A stretch of DNA of 64,000 bases from JADFUS01 sp036653215 (GTDB lineage Bacteria > Bacteroidota > Bacteroidia > Bacteroidales > Rikenellaceae). Numbering within the stretch: position 1 is the first letter of the stretch; every line of letters starts with the position of its first letter. Positions 1-8,682 of this stretch are shown here, piece after piece. The notes under the pieces were generated by a model. That model did not search any database. It saw only the letters and a program-made list of their open reading frames with translations, and was not told the DNA's origin. The translations under genes and the position numbers were made by a program. The DNA lies in assembly GCA_036653215.1 (NCBI GenBank), contig JAVVUK010000001.1:6161-70160 (forward strand), in the 5' to 3' direction.

Positions 1-618
1 ATTGCCGTTGATGTTAAGGGTGAGGCCTGTGTTGAGATATGAATACCCCTTTATCATCAACTCTATATATTGGATATTATAGTTATATTTACCAAAGAGG
101 AGTTCATCGGCAATAAACTTGACACAAGTACCATTACGCTCATTGCTGTTTTTACATGAGGTGTCACTCACTAAATTGCCTCCGCAATATTCTATCGTAC
201 GTTCTTCACCCTCTCGAAAAGAAGAGATTATCATAGTTGAAGACAAAGCATTGACAGCTTTTATACCGACACCATTCAGACCAACAGACTTTTTAAAAGC
301 CTTAGAGTCATATTTTGCACCTGTGTTCATCTTAGATGAGGCATCGAGGAGAGAGCCAAGCGGAATACCACGTCCAAAGTCTCGTATAGTAACAGCAAGC
401 CCATCAATAGTGATATTGACCGTCTTACCATAACCCATCATATATTCATCAATAGAGTTATCAAGAACTTCTTTTATTAGTATGTATATACCATCATCGG
501 GAGATGTGCCATCACCAAGTTTACCGATATACATACCCGGTCTACGACGAATATGCTCGTTCCACTCTAATGTTTGTATATTATCCTCTGTATAATTTCC
601 CTCTACTACTTCCAACAT
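1..618 (-). CDS. parE: DNA topoisomerase IV subunit B, N-terminal part (cut by window edge)
   Basis: Only the first 206 codons are inside the window; the gene continues beyond position 1. The fragment is the GHKL ATPase domain of a type IIA topoisomerase: RPGMYIG (about residues 26-32), the EVLDNSIDE ATP/Mg motif (50-58, with Glu50 as the expected general base), DFGRGIP (80-86) and GLNGVG (113-118). The wording GKLGDGTSPDDGIY after MYIG resembles Bacteroidota ParE rather than GyrB, but the two are paralogues and the C-terminal half is not visible. ParE with ParC decatenates daughter chromosomes. The ATG at 616-618 lies just after the plsC stop, so the two are probably co-transcribed. Confidence 0.9.
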   Translation of the reverse strand, partial: MLEVVEGNYTEDNIQTLEWNEHIRRRPGMYIGKLGDGTSPDDGIYILIKEVLDNSIDEYMMGYGKTVNITIDGLAVTIRDFGRGIPLGSLLDASSKMNTGAKYDSKAFKKSVGLNGVGIKAVNALSSTMIISSFREGEERTIEYCGGNLVSDTSCKNSNERNGTCVKFIADELLFGKYNYNIQYIELMIKGYSYLNTGLTLNINGN

Positions 619-622
619 ATTT

Positions 623-1378
623 TTATTTTATATCTTTATTTTCCGGTTTGTATACATCTGGAGATATTCTTATATGCTCCTCTAACATTATCTCATGCAC
701 TTTTTTTGAGAGTTCCTTAGTAGATAACTTGGCAACCTCTTCGGTTGTTATTTCTGGTAATATGCTTATAAGGAATGTCAATGGGTATTTAAGTTTGTAT
801 TTACCAACACGCTCCGCCTCCCATGTTCCTGTTGTTACGATAGGTAGAATTGGGGTATTCGATTGTTTTGAGGTAAGAAAGCCTCCATCCTTAAACTCTT
901 CAAGTCGTCCTGTTTTTGAACGTGTACCCTCAGGAAAGATCCCTATCGACACGCCACGTGCTATTTCATCTTTACAACGGCGAAACATCATTTTTGTACT
1001 TGCCACCCCACCCCTATCTATTGCTATGTCGTCTCTCATACGGAGTACAGCTCCTATAAAAGGGAGCTTATAAACATCTCGTTTTGAGACCCAACGCATA
1101 TTTATGTTGAGAGTATTGATAAGAGGAATATCCAACATCTGCCTATGGTTGATACAAACAACATAAGCAACCCCTTTACGCATATTTTCTTTACCTATAA
1201 TTTTGATACGCCAAAGAGGGTTTATAAGGATTATCCCCTTCGAATAAAGCATAGATACATACTTGAGAAACTCCTTTTTCTTATCGAAAGGATATGAGAC
1301 AAGCCACGCCAAAAAGAATATGGCTGTGGCGATTAACAGATATATTATCAAGAAAAAGAGGTATATAAACTTTCCCAT
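623..1378 (-). CDS. plsC: 1-acyl-sn-glycerol-3-phosphate acyltransferase (PlsC family)
   Basis: 251 residues, normal for the family. It transfers an acyl chain to lysophosphatidic acid to make phosphatidic acid at the inner membrane. Visible features are an N-terminal hydrophobic segment (about residues 4-27), the catalytic box NHRQMLD (77-83, the NHxxxxD motif) and FPEGTRS (148-154, acyl-acceptor/glycerophosphate site). The gene lies directly upstream of parE. A TACTTTTG -7 box at 1411-1418 could start this two-gene unit, separated from coaE by a terminator. The exact acyl acceptor cannot be read from sequence; ornithine-lipid and other acyltransferases share these motifs. Confidence 0.88.
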   Translation of the reverse strand: MGKFIYLFFLIIYLLIATAIFFLAWLVSYPFDKKKEFLKYVSMLYSKGIILINPLWRIKIIGKENMRKGVAYVVCINHRQMLDIPLINTLNINMRWVSKRDVYKLPFIGAVLRMRDDIAIDRGGVASTKMMFRRCKDEIARGVSIGIFPEGTRSKTGRLEEFKDGGFLTSKQSNTPILPIVTTGTWEAERVGKYKLKYPLTFLISILPEITTEEVAKLSTKELSKKVHEIMLEEHIRISPDVYKPENKDIK

Positions 1379-1410
1379 TACTCAATTTTAAGGATTAATT
1401 CTATATCATG

Positions 1411-1418
1411 CAAAAGTA
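1411..1418 (-). promoter_or_regulatory. Putative -7 box for plsC-parE
   Basis: On the minus strand this reads TACTTTTG, matching the Bacteroidota TAnnTTTG consensus. A TTTG lies about 23 nt upstream, slightly longer than the usual 19-21 nt spacing. It is downstream of the coaE terminator and about 30 nt before the plsC start. Confidence 0.5.
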
Positions 1419-1439
1419 CTATTTTTTATTGGTAAAAAA

Positions 1440-1485
1440 AACAAATGATTATTAAAAAAGAAGCTCACTAATTAGTGAGCTTCTT
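1440..1485 (-). terminator. Rho-independent terminator of the kdsD-to-coaE operon
   Basis: Positions 1458-1485 form a perfect 28-bp palindrome (14-nt arms AAGAAGCTCACTAA / TTAGTGAGCTTCTT). On the minus strand it is followed by a T-rich run (1440-1457). The coaE stop codon (1468-1470) lies inside the hairpin stem. Confidence 0.85.
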
Positions 1486-2049
1486 ATGTAAATCTTTAAT
1501 CATATCTTCAACGCTACGACTCCCATCTGCCGTAATAACAAAGTCTGCATATTCTATCCGTTTGTCATCCGGGAGTTGCGAATTTATCCGAGAGAGCACC
1601 TGTTCACGCTTAACCCCATCCCTACTAACAACACGTTCTATGCGGAGCTCAAGGGGAGCTGTAACAACCACTACTACATCCAAAGACTTATGCCACCCCG
1701 ACTCTATGAGCACAGCAGCCTCACAAACCACATAATTGGCCTCTTGACATTTTGCCCACCTCTCAAAATCGTCCATAACAGCACCATGTACAGCCTCGTT
1801 AAGCATATCTAAGAGTTTCTTATCGTTAAAAACTTTAGCCGAAATGTAAGGAGCATTGACCCTCCCTCCAAGATAAGCCTCTTTTCCAAAGATAGTTTCT
1901 ATCTTAGCTTTAACAGTGGGATCGTCTCTCATCAACTCTTTTGCAGCTTCATCGGCATAATATACAGGGGCACCATATCTATCATGAAGAGCCTTGCAGA
2001 TTGTCGTTTTTCCACTACCTATACCTCCTGTTATACCTACTTTTTTCAC
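1468..2049 (-). CDS. coaE: Dephospho-CoA kinase
   Basis: 193 residues, typical for CoaE, which phosphorylates the ribose 3'-OH of dephospho-CoA in the last step of CoA synthesis. The Walker A loop GGIGSGKT is at residues 8-15, and the acidic ADEAAKEL segment near residue 33 matches the substrate-side aspartate of the family. The start codon is GTG (2047-2049), one nucleotide after the stop of the YbbR-like gene, so translation is probably coupled. The stop codon lies inside the stem of the downstream terminator. It is the last gene of a long minus-strand run. Confidence 0.95.
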   Translation of the reverse strand: MKKVGITGGIGSGKTTICKALHDRYGAPVYYADEAAKELMRDDPTVKAKIETIFGKEAYLGGRVNAPYISAKVFNDKKLLDMLNEAVHGAVMDDFERWAKCQEANYVVCEAAVLIESGWHKSLDVVVVVTAPLELRIERVVSRDGVKREQVLSRINSQLPDDKRIEYADFVITADGSRSVEDMIKDLHKKLTN

Positions 2050-2050
2050 T

Positions 2051-3031
2051 TTATTTCGATTTTAACACCACAACTTTATCAGACGACATTTTTCTAATTT
2101 CCACACCTGTTGGTAATTCGGTATGAAGGATAGCATAGTTATTATCGCCTAAATATCCGCTTCCAACGCTATCTTTAACACTTACATCTGCATAATATGT
2201 TATGTTGCTATATTTAAAGTTTTTATACGCCTCTTTTGTCATATTATAGGTTACCGATATTGTTGCAGGAAGGGTTATATAACGCTCTCCACTATCGTAT
2301 CCTTTTATTTGAATGCTAATATCTTTTTGTTTATACTCAGTAAAACGCTCTACCTCAATAGTATAATACACCTCTTTCTCACTAATTCTGACATTTAGAA
2401 TATCACGCAAAGGAATAGTACCAGATATGTGAGACTCAATATTAGAGATTAGGCGAGGCATCGTTGAGACATATTCCACATTATCCAAATCACGTTTTGA
2501 GCCACTAACCCACACCATACTTGGCTCTATCACTGTTTTGCCCATTTGCATATATTCACCACCAAGATCCATAGTTATATCGTCACGCACAGGTACTTCC
2601 TTTCTTAACCTAACAACAGACTTTACCGGTATAGTATGGTTGAAGACCTTAAGAACCTCGACATCTTTTAATTCGGTAGATAAAAGACGCTCGAAAAGAG
2701 ACATATCTACCACATATTTTCCACTATCTTGGGCAGATATAAAACTCTCGGCAGGAAGTGTTACATGAGAGAAATATGTTTGCAATATTTTATATCCATT
2801 ACCCTTTACCTTGATACCAATATCTATATTATTGGATTCTATGGAAACGCCCTTATCGTCAAAACGCTCAATTTCAACTCCCTCAATACTGATAGGTATA
2901 TTTATATCGACCGTATATTGACCATCTAATTTTGTGAAAAACAACAATAGCGATGCAACGACAAAAGCCACTATAAAAACAGGATCTTTTATAGTGTTAA
3001 CGATATATTTTATTAATGCTTTATATTTCAT
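2051..3031 (-). CDS. YbbR/CdaR-like membrane-anchored protein
   Basis: 326 residues from the chosen ATG at 3029-3031; an in-frame start nine codons upstream would overlap rluD by 38 nt instead of 11. One transmembrane segment (about residues 16-33, rich in V, A, L and F) anchors a large extracytoplasmic part with repeated beta-rich segments typical of YbbR repeats, for example PLRDILNVR and VPVRDDITM. In Firmicutes, YbbR (CdaR) regulates the diadenylate cyclase CdaA. No cyclase is encoded here, and the Bacteroidota homologues next to coaE have no established role. The family call rests on overall layout and neighbourhood, so it is moderate. Confidence 0.7.
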   Translation of the reverse strand: MKYKALIKYIVNTIKDPVFIVAFVVASLLLFFTKLDGQYTVDINIPISIEGVEIERFDDKGVSIESNNIDIGIKVKGNGYKILQTYFSHVTLPAESFISAQDSGKYVVDMSLFERLLSTELKDVEVLKVFNHTIPVKSVVRLRKEVPVRDDITMDLGGEYMQMGKTVIEPSMVWVSGSKRDLDNVEYVSTMPRLISNIESHISGTIPLRDILNVRISEKEVYYTIEVERFTEYKQKDISIQIKGYDSGERYITLPATISVTYNMTKEAYKNFKYSNITYYADVSVKDSVGSGYLGDNNYAILHTELPTGVEIRKMSSDKVVVLKSK

Positions 3032-4112
3032 CTGTGCTGCAATCTCTATTTTCCACATATCCCCTCCACTTCTCTATACACGCTTTCATATCCGGAGCAA
3101 CATCCGAATCGAAAAAGACTCTTTCTCCGGTTGTAGGGTGAATAAACCCTAAACTGCGAGCGTGAAGACCTTGTCGAGGCATAATGGCAAAGCAATTATT
3201 GACAAATTGTTTATATTTTGTAAATGTAGTTCCTCTTATTATTATGTTTCCACCATAACGCTCATCGTTAAAGAGCGGATGTCCAATAGACTTAAAATGA
3301 GCACGTATCTGGTGTGTACGTCCTGTTTCTAATCGACACTCAACTAAATTAAGATAGCCTAACCTCTCTATTACTTTATAGTGAGTAACAGCGTGTTTTC
3401 CTATACCGCTATCAACAGGAAAAACGCCCATCTGCATACGGTCATAGGTGCTACGTGCTATGTTTCCGACTATCGTACCTTCTGCTTCTTTCAAATCGCC
3501 CCACACGAGAGCCACATAACAACGTTCTATTGTGTGATCAAAAAACTGCTTGGCAAGGAATGTATGAGCCCTCTCGTTTTTAGCAACAACGAGCAACCCT
3601 GATGTGTCTTTGTCTATTCGGTGCACTAAGCCAGCCCTAAGATCGCCTTCTTGGAAGAGGGGTTCGTCTTTGAGGTGATAGGTAAGAGCGTTTACTAAAG
3701 TGCCTGTATAGTTCCCATGACCAGGATGTACAACCATACCTGCTTTTTTATTTACTATTATTATATCATCATCTTCAAAGACTATATCTAAGGGTATATC
3801 TTCAAGTATTATCTCCAACTTACGAGGAGGATAAGGCATGACGATAGATATTTTGTCTAACGGCTTAACCCGATATGAAGACTTAACCGACACGCCATTT
3901 ACTAATATGTTCCCAGCATCGGCAGCTACCTGTATTCTGTTTCGTGTCGAGTTTTCCAAACGGCTATGGAGAAACTTATCTATACGAAGCAAAGCTTGAC
4001 CTTTGTCTACATTAATGGCATAGTGTTCAAAAAGCTCGTCTTCACCCCCATCGGTATCATCTTCAAGATCAATATTATCGATAATATCTTTGTCTTTCTC
4101 TTCTATTGTCAT
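3021..4112 (-). CDS. rluD: RluA/RluD-family 23S rRNA pseudouridine synthase
   Basis: 363 residues. An acidic N-terminal tail (about 1-30) is followed by an S4 RNA-binding domain (about 40-100) and the pseudouridine synthase domain. The catalytic aspartate is in HRIDKDTSGLLVVAK (Asp167). Other family markers are NKKAGMVVHPG (121-131) and the C-terminal GRTHQIRAH box. It isomerises uridines, most likely in 23S rRNA helix 69 if it is a true RluD; RluA/RluC specificity cannot be excluded. It shares one base with the PASTA-protein stop (TAATG) and overlaps the YbbR-like start, indicating a tightly coupled operon. Confidence 0.88.
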   Translation of the reverse strand: MTIEEKDKDIIDNIDLEDDTDGGEDELFEHYAINVDKGQALLRIDKFLHSRLENSTRNRIQVAADAGNILVNGVSVKSSYRVKPLDKISIVMPYPPRKLEIILEDIPLDIVFEDDDIIIVNKKAGMVVHPGHGNYTGTLVNALTYHLKDEPLFQEGDLRAGLVHRIDKDTSGLLVVAKNERAHTFLAKQFFDHTIERCYVALVWGDLKEAEGTIVGNIARSTYDRMQMGVFPVDSGIGKHAVTHYKVIERLGYLNLVECRLETGRTHQIRAHFKSIGHPLFNDERYGGNIIIRGTTFTKYKQFVNNCFAIMPRQGLHARSLGFIHPTTGERVFFDSDVAPDMKACIEKWRGYVENRDCSTDEI

Positions 4113-5221
4113 TATATGGCATCTGTTTCATTGGTGTCATCTGTATTCTTAGCATCACTGGTACCCAACATCTCTCCTAATTTTTGGTTTATGATCATTA
4201 TCCTATCATAAATGGCAAAAGTATCCATTGGCGTATATTCATATACCTCGTTATGGTTTTTATAACGCACCATGCGTCCTTTACGTATCCACTCTATGGT
4301 ATCTTGATGTTTACGCAATTTGGCTTTCAACACTTCAACACTCTCTTGACGATGTTTACTTGCCTTTTTAGCCTTTGCTATTTCGGCATCATCAATCGAG
4401 ATTGTGATCCCGACTGTTGTTCCATACGACACTATGGCATTAGGGAATACGGTTTGATCGACAACTGTGGCATCCATCATGTTGGTATAGTCTACATCCC
4501 CATCCATTTTTATGGTGCCTAAGTTAAAACCTTTCTCCCATAACATATCACGAGCATCTCGATATGTAGTTCCTAAAAGTGTAGGGACAGAAGGCAAAGC
4601 ATCACTACCATTAAATCCAACTACAAGATCGATCTTAGACCCCATGTAAGCTATCGGAGGATTGCTGCGTGAGACTAATTTTCCTTCGTAATATTGTTCA
4701 ATTACATTGTTTGTTGCTATATCACTAATATAAGTAAGTTTTCCTATCTCGAAACCTGCGGAAACAAGCCTGCTTTTAGCATGACGCAAAGAGAAACCTG
4801 CCACATAAGGCATTTCAACCCTCTTAGGCTCATAAGAGTTGATCGTAATTACGACACGTCTGTTTTTCTTTATTATGCTTCCTGGTTTTGGATATTGCTC
4901 TAAGATAGCACCTTTACGCTGTCCTGGTATATATAACGAGTCAAAAACATCAAAGCGCAACCTCAACCCATCGCTCGCCTCTTCAGCCTCCTCCATAGTC
5001 ATTCCAACGATGTTAGGAAGTTCATATTGTCGCCCGTGTTTTGTATATACGGAAAGAGCGATAACAGATAGCATAACGATCACAAACAAGCCTGTGAATG
5101 CTATGACTACTTGTCGTAACCAAAATCTTTCACGTATTGCTTTTTTTGCTTCTTTTACCTTATTTTCTACCTGACCTTCTACTTTCCTTACTTTTCTTAC
5201 TTTGCTTTCTAATTCTATCAT
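4112..5221 (-). CDS. PASTA-domain membrane protein without a kinase domain
   Basis: 369 residues. A charged cytoplasmic N-terminus (about 1-36) is followed by one transmembrane helix (37-59) and then three PASTA repeats (about 66-133, 136-205 and 209-280), with phrases such as LPNIVGMTMEEAE, MPYVAGFSLRHAK and VPTLLGTTYRDAR. The C-terminal tail is charged and Lys-rich. In Firmicutes and Actinobacteria, PASTA repeats sit on Ser/Thr kinases or penicillin-binding proteins and bind muropeptides. Here neither catalytic domain is present, so a periplasmic peptidoglycan-sensing or scaffolding role is only inferred. The start overlaps the nfnB stop by 4 nt (ATGA). Confidence 0.85.
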   Translation of the reverse strand: MIELESKVRKVRKVEGQVENKVKEAKKAIRERFWLRQVVIAFTGLFVIVMLSVIALSVYTKHGRQYELPNIVGMTMEEAEEASDGLRLRFDVFDSLYIPGQRKGAILEQYPKPGSIIKKNRRVVITINSYEPKRVEMPYVAGFSLRHAKSRLVSAGFEIGKLTYISDIATNNVIEQYYEGKLVSRSNPPIAYMGSKIDLVVGFNGSDALPSVPTLLGTTYRDARDMLWEKGFNLGTIKMDGDVDYTNMMDATVVDQTVFPNAIVSYGTTVGITISIDDAEIAKAKKASKHRQESVEVLKAKLRKHQDTIEWIRKGRMVRYKNHNEVYEYTPMDTFAIYDRIMIINQKLGEMLGTSDAKNTDDTNETDAI

Positions 5222-6612
5222 TTTTTATTTTGTATATATTGGTCAATAGCAACAGCCGATTTACGTCCTGCACCCATAGCAAGGATTACCGTTGCAGCAC
5301 CTGTAACGGCATCTCCACCAGCGAAAATGCCCTCTCGTGAAGTAGCTCCTTTTTCATCATCGGCAACGATACAGCCCCAACGATTTGTCTCTAACCCATT
5401 TGTTGTAGAGGCTATAAGCGGATTTGGTGATGTGCCAAGAGCCATAACGACAACGTCACATTCTATATCATATTCAGAACCTTCAATAGCCACAGGCGAA
5501 CGACGACCTGAAGCATCGGGATCGCCAAGTGCCATTTTAATACAAGTAATGCTATTTACCCAACCCTCTTGTGTTCCATTTATGCGTAAAGGATTTGTAA
5601 GCATTTTAAACTCTATGCCTTCTTGTTTTGAGTGATGGACCTCCTCGACACGTGCTGGAAGTTCTTTTTCTGAACGACGATATACTATTACCGCCTCAGC
5701 ACCAAGACGTTTTGCAGTACGCACAGCATCCATAGCCACATTACCACCACCAACTACTACGACCTTACGACCTGTATATATAGGAGTGTCATAATCACCA
5801 TCATAGGCTTTCATAAGGTTGGTACGTGTCAAGAACTCATTTGCCGACACCACCCCATTAAGATTTTCACCTTCGATATTCATAAATTTGGGAAGTCCTG
5901 CTCCAGAACCTATAAATATGGCAGAATATCCCTCTTTATTCATCAGTGAGTCTATGGTTACAGTACGCCCAACAACGACATTACATTCTATATCAACGCC
6001 TAATTTACGAACATTTTCCACTTCTTTAGCAACGATACGTGATTTTGGAAGACGAAACTCAGGAATGCCATATTCTAAAACGCCACCAGGAGTATGGAGA
6101 GCTTCAAAAATTTTAACCTCGTATCCCATTTTTGCTAAATCGGCAGCACAAGCAAGTCCCGAAGGACCACTACCTATGACAGCCACTTTTTTACCATTTC
6201 GTTTAACCTCACAAGAAGAATAGATGTTATTATCTTTAGCCCAATCGCCAACAAAACGTTCTAACTTTCCAATAGATACAGCCTCACCCTTAACACCTAA
6301 TATACAACTACCCTCACATTGAACCTCTTGAGGACATACACGACCACAGACAGACGGAAGAAGAGAATCTTCACTCACCTTATGTGCAGCACCTTCCACG
6401 TCTCCCTTTGCAAGCATATTTATGAAGTCCGGGATTTTAAGCGACACAGGACACATCTCCACACAACGTGGCTTTTTGCACATAAGACAACGTGATGCCT
6501 CACGCATAGCCTCTTGTAGAGTATATCCATAACAAACCTCTTCAAAATTTGTTGCTCTAACCTTTGGGTCTTGCTCTGCGGCTTGAACCCTACCTATTTT
6601 CTCTTTTGCCAT
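5218..6612 (-). CDS. nfnB: NfnB-type NADPH/ferredoxin oxidoreductase large subunit (often annotated gltA, glutamate synthase small chain)
   Basis: 464 residues. The N-terminal ferredoxin-like region carries two cysteine sets, C42/C45/C50/C54 and C89/C93/C99/C103, expected to hold two [4Fe-4S] clusters. An FAD-binding GSGPSG (147-152) and an NADPH-binding GGGNVAMDA (288-296) follow. Automatic annotation usually calls this a homotetrameric NADPH-dependent glutamate synthase. The adjacent NfnA-like partner 6 nt upstream makes the electron-bifurcating NADH-dependent ferredoxin:NADP+ oxidoreductase the better reading. No large GltB subunit is nearby. Biochemistry is needed to separate the two activities. 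Confidence 0.85.
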   Translation of the reverse strand: MAKEKIGRVQAAEQDPKVRATNFEEVCYGYTLQEAMREASRCLMCKKPRCVEMCPVSLKIPDFINMLAKGDVEGAAHKVSEDSLLPSVCGRVCPQEVQCEGSCILGVKGEAVSIGKLERFVGDWAKDNNIYSSCEVKRNGKKVAVIGSGPSGLACAADLAKMGYEVKIFEALHTPGGVLEYGIPEFRLPKSRIVAKEVENVRKLGVDIECNVVVGRTVTIDSLMNKEGYSAIFIGSGAGLPKFMNIEGENLNGVVSANEFLTRTNLMKAYDGDYDTPIYTGRKVVVVGGGNVAMDAVRTAKRLGAEAVIVYRRSEKELPARVEEVHHSKQEGIEFKMLTNPLRINGTQEGWVNSITCIKMALGDPDASGRRSPVAIEGSEYDIECDVVVMALGTSPNPLIASTTNGLETNRWGCIVADDEKGATSREGIFAGGDAVTGAATVILAMGAGRKSAVAIDQYIQNKK

Positions 6613-6618
6613 AAACTA

Positions 6619-7503
6619 CTATATATTTAAGCCTACTTTACATTTGTGCCCGGCAAGCTCATCACGAAGAGCTTTTTCTTTACGACTTTCAATAGTTTTA
6701 TATTGACCTTGACGACGCATAGCCTCATCAAAATCCACCTCATGACCGTCAAACTCTGGTCCTTCGACACAAGTGAAACGTGTTTTCCCAGCAACCGTAA
6801 CACGACAAGCACCACACATACCTGTTCCGTCTACCATAAGAGTATTTAGACTCACGATGGTTTTTATGCCATATTTTTTCGTTGTCAAAGATACAAATTT
6901 CATCATTATCATAGGACCTATACATATAACAAGGTCATATTTTTTACCTTTATTGTCTATAAGATCACAAAGACAATCTGTAACTAAACCTTTAAAGCCT
7001 TGACTTCCATCGTCGGTAGCTATAAAAAGCTCTTTTGAAACAGCTTTTAATTCTTTTTCTAAGATAACAAGATTTTGGTTTTTAGCACCAAGAAGAACAT
7101 CTGCTTTAACACCATTTTCCCACAACCACTTCACTTGAGGATATACTGGTGCTGTACCAACCCCACCAGCAATAAAAAGAATTTTCTTACCTTTAAGATC
7201 TTCTATATTTTCATATATAAATTCGGATGGTTTACCAAGAGGACCGACAAAAGCATCGAAGCTATCGCCAATTTCCATATTACAAATTTTGAGCGACGAG
7301 GCTCCAACAATTTGTATGACAAGCCTTACAGTTCCTTTTTCTCTATCATAGTCACAGATTGTAAGCGGTATTCTTTCGCCACGTTCATCGACTTTCACTA
7401 TAACGAACTGTCCCGGCTCAGCAGATTGTGCCACACGAGGAACTAAAATATCGAGCAAGAATATATTCTTTGCAAGCTCCTTTTTTTCTACTATTTTATA
7501 CAT
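6619..7503 (-). CDS. nfnA: NfnA-type ferredoxin-NADP reductase subunit (FAD, [2Fe-2S])
   Basis: 294 residues. It has a ferredoxin-reductase fold: FAD domain (about 1-100), NAD-binding domain with AGGVGTAPVYP (112-122), and a C-terminal [2Fe-2S] site. The ligand pattern is Asp225, Cys230, Cys233 and Cys245 (D-x4-C-x2-C-x11-C), the unusual Asp plus three Cys arrangement of NfnA. The same fold occurs in PyrK and the SudB subunit of sulfide dehydrogenase. With NfnB it would couple NADH and reduced ferredoxin oxidation to NADP+ reduction in the cytoplasm of an anaerobe. It lies 24 nt after mnmA and 6 nt before nfnB. Confidence 0.87.
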   Translation of the reverse strand: MYKIVEKKELAKNIFLLDILVPRVAQSAEPGQFVIVKVDERGERIPLTICDYDREKGTVRLVIQIVGASSLKICNMEIGDSFDAFVGPLGKPSEFIYENIEDLKGKKILFIAGGVGTAPVYPQVKWLWENGVKADVLLGAKNQNLVILEKELKAVSKELFIATDDGSQGFKGLVTDCLCDLIDNKGKKYDLVICIGPMIMMKFVSLTTKKYGIKTIVSLNTLMVDGTGMCGACRVTVAGKTRFTCVEGPEFDGHEVDFDEAMRRQGQYKTIESRKEKALRDELAGHKCKVGLNI

Positions 7504-7527
7504 AAAAACAATTTGTAATTTCCGTAT

Positions 7528-8682
7528 TTATTCGTTTATAACACCTGAAAATACTAACTCATCATCCTTATAACAAGCAGCAAACTGTCCTGGTGTTATT
7601 CCACGTTGTTCTTCATCAAAGGTTATATATGCGCCCTCTTTTTCAACTCTCATAACTCCTTTTTGCAGAGGTTGACGATAGCGGATACGTATCAAAAAGC
7701 GACTTTCACTACCATCTGTCATTTCTAAATCGGGACGCACCCAGTGCATCTCATCTTTTCTAATAAAGAGACCTTTTCGCAAAAGACCTTTATGGTATTG
7801 TCCCTGACCTACATATATTGTGTTTGTAGAGATGTCTGTGGCTATGATAAACAAAGGCTCCGGCTTTCCACCGACATTCAACCCTTTACGTTGACCAATA
7901 GTGTAAAAATGAGCACCATTATGCTCACCCACCTTAACTCCATCTCCTTCACTATATATAAATGGCTCATACTCTTTTCCAAAAGCATATCCCGACCACT
8001 GATCCGATATTTCTATTATATTACCCTTTTTAGCCTTTAACTTCTGTTGTAAAAAGACAGGCAAATCGACCTTTCCCACAAAGCATATCCCTTGAGAATC
8101 TTTACGTTGAGCCGTTGCCAACTTTTGCTGAGCAGCGATAAGCCTTACTTCACTCTTCTGCAACTCTCCAATAGGAAAAAGAGACTTTGATAGTTGTTCC
8201 TGCGAGAGTTGACATAAGAAATAACTTTGATCCTTGTTGTCATCAAGCCCAGCAAGAAGACGATAATATATCTTTCCATCAACCTCAACGCTCTCTTTTC
8301 GACAATAATGACCTGTCGCCACAAAATCGGCTCCCAAGCGAAGAGCCTCTTTCATAAAGGCATCGAACTTTATCTCTCGGTTGCAAAGCACATCGGGATT
8401 TGGCGTTCTTCCTTTAGCATATTCATCAAACATATAATCGACAACACGACTACGATATTCTTCGCTAAGATCTACAAAATAAAAAGGTATATCTAAACGA
8501 CGAGCCACCATTTCAGCAAATTGCCTATCATCTTCCCATGAACATTCTGAAGTTATGGTTCCTGTGGTGTCGTGCCAATTACGCATAAATAGAGCAGACA
8601 CTTGGTGTCCTTGCTGCTTTAACATATATGCGGCTACACTCGAATCTACACCGCCCGACATACCAACTACCACGTGTGCCAT
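7528..8682 (-). CDS. mnmA: tRNA-specific 2-thiouridylase MnmA
   Basis: 384 residues. It thiolates U34 of tRNA-Lys, -Glu and -Gln. The PP-loop SGGVDSS is at residues 9-15. The two catalytic cysteines are Cys100 (in [12 protein letters not shown]) and Cys200 (in SQGICFVGK), the expected spacing. Further family markers are ATGHYCR (about 122-128) and [10 protein letters not shown]. It shares one base with the kdsD-like stop (TAATG), so translation is probably coupled. No feature is missing. Confidence 0.95.
   Translation of the reverse strand: MAHVVVGMSGGVDSSVAAYMLKQQGHQVSALFMRNWHDTTGTITSECSWEDDRQFAEMVARRLDIPFYFVDLSEEYRSRVVDYMFDEYAKGRTPNPDVLCNREIKFDAFMKEALRLGADFVATGHYCRKESVEVDGKIYYRLLAGLDDNKDQSYFLCQLSQEQLSKSLFPIGELQKSEVRLIAAQQKLATAQRKDSQGICFVGKVDLPVFLQQKLKAKKGNIIEISDQWSGYAFGKEYEPFIYSEGDGVKVGEHNGAHFYTIGQRKGLNVGGKPEPLFIIATDISTNTIYVGQGQYHKGLLRKGLFIRKDEMHWVRPDLEMTDGSESRFLIRIRYRQPLQKGVMRVEKEGAYITFDEEQRGITPGQFAACYKDDELVFSGVINE

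Noticed and set aside
504..1073. 189-codon plus-strand frame opposite parE and plsC
   Set aside because: Both antisense genes show full catalytic motifs, so this frame is a shadow.
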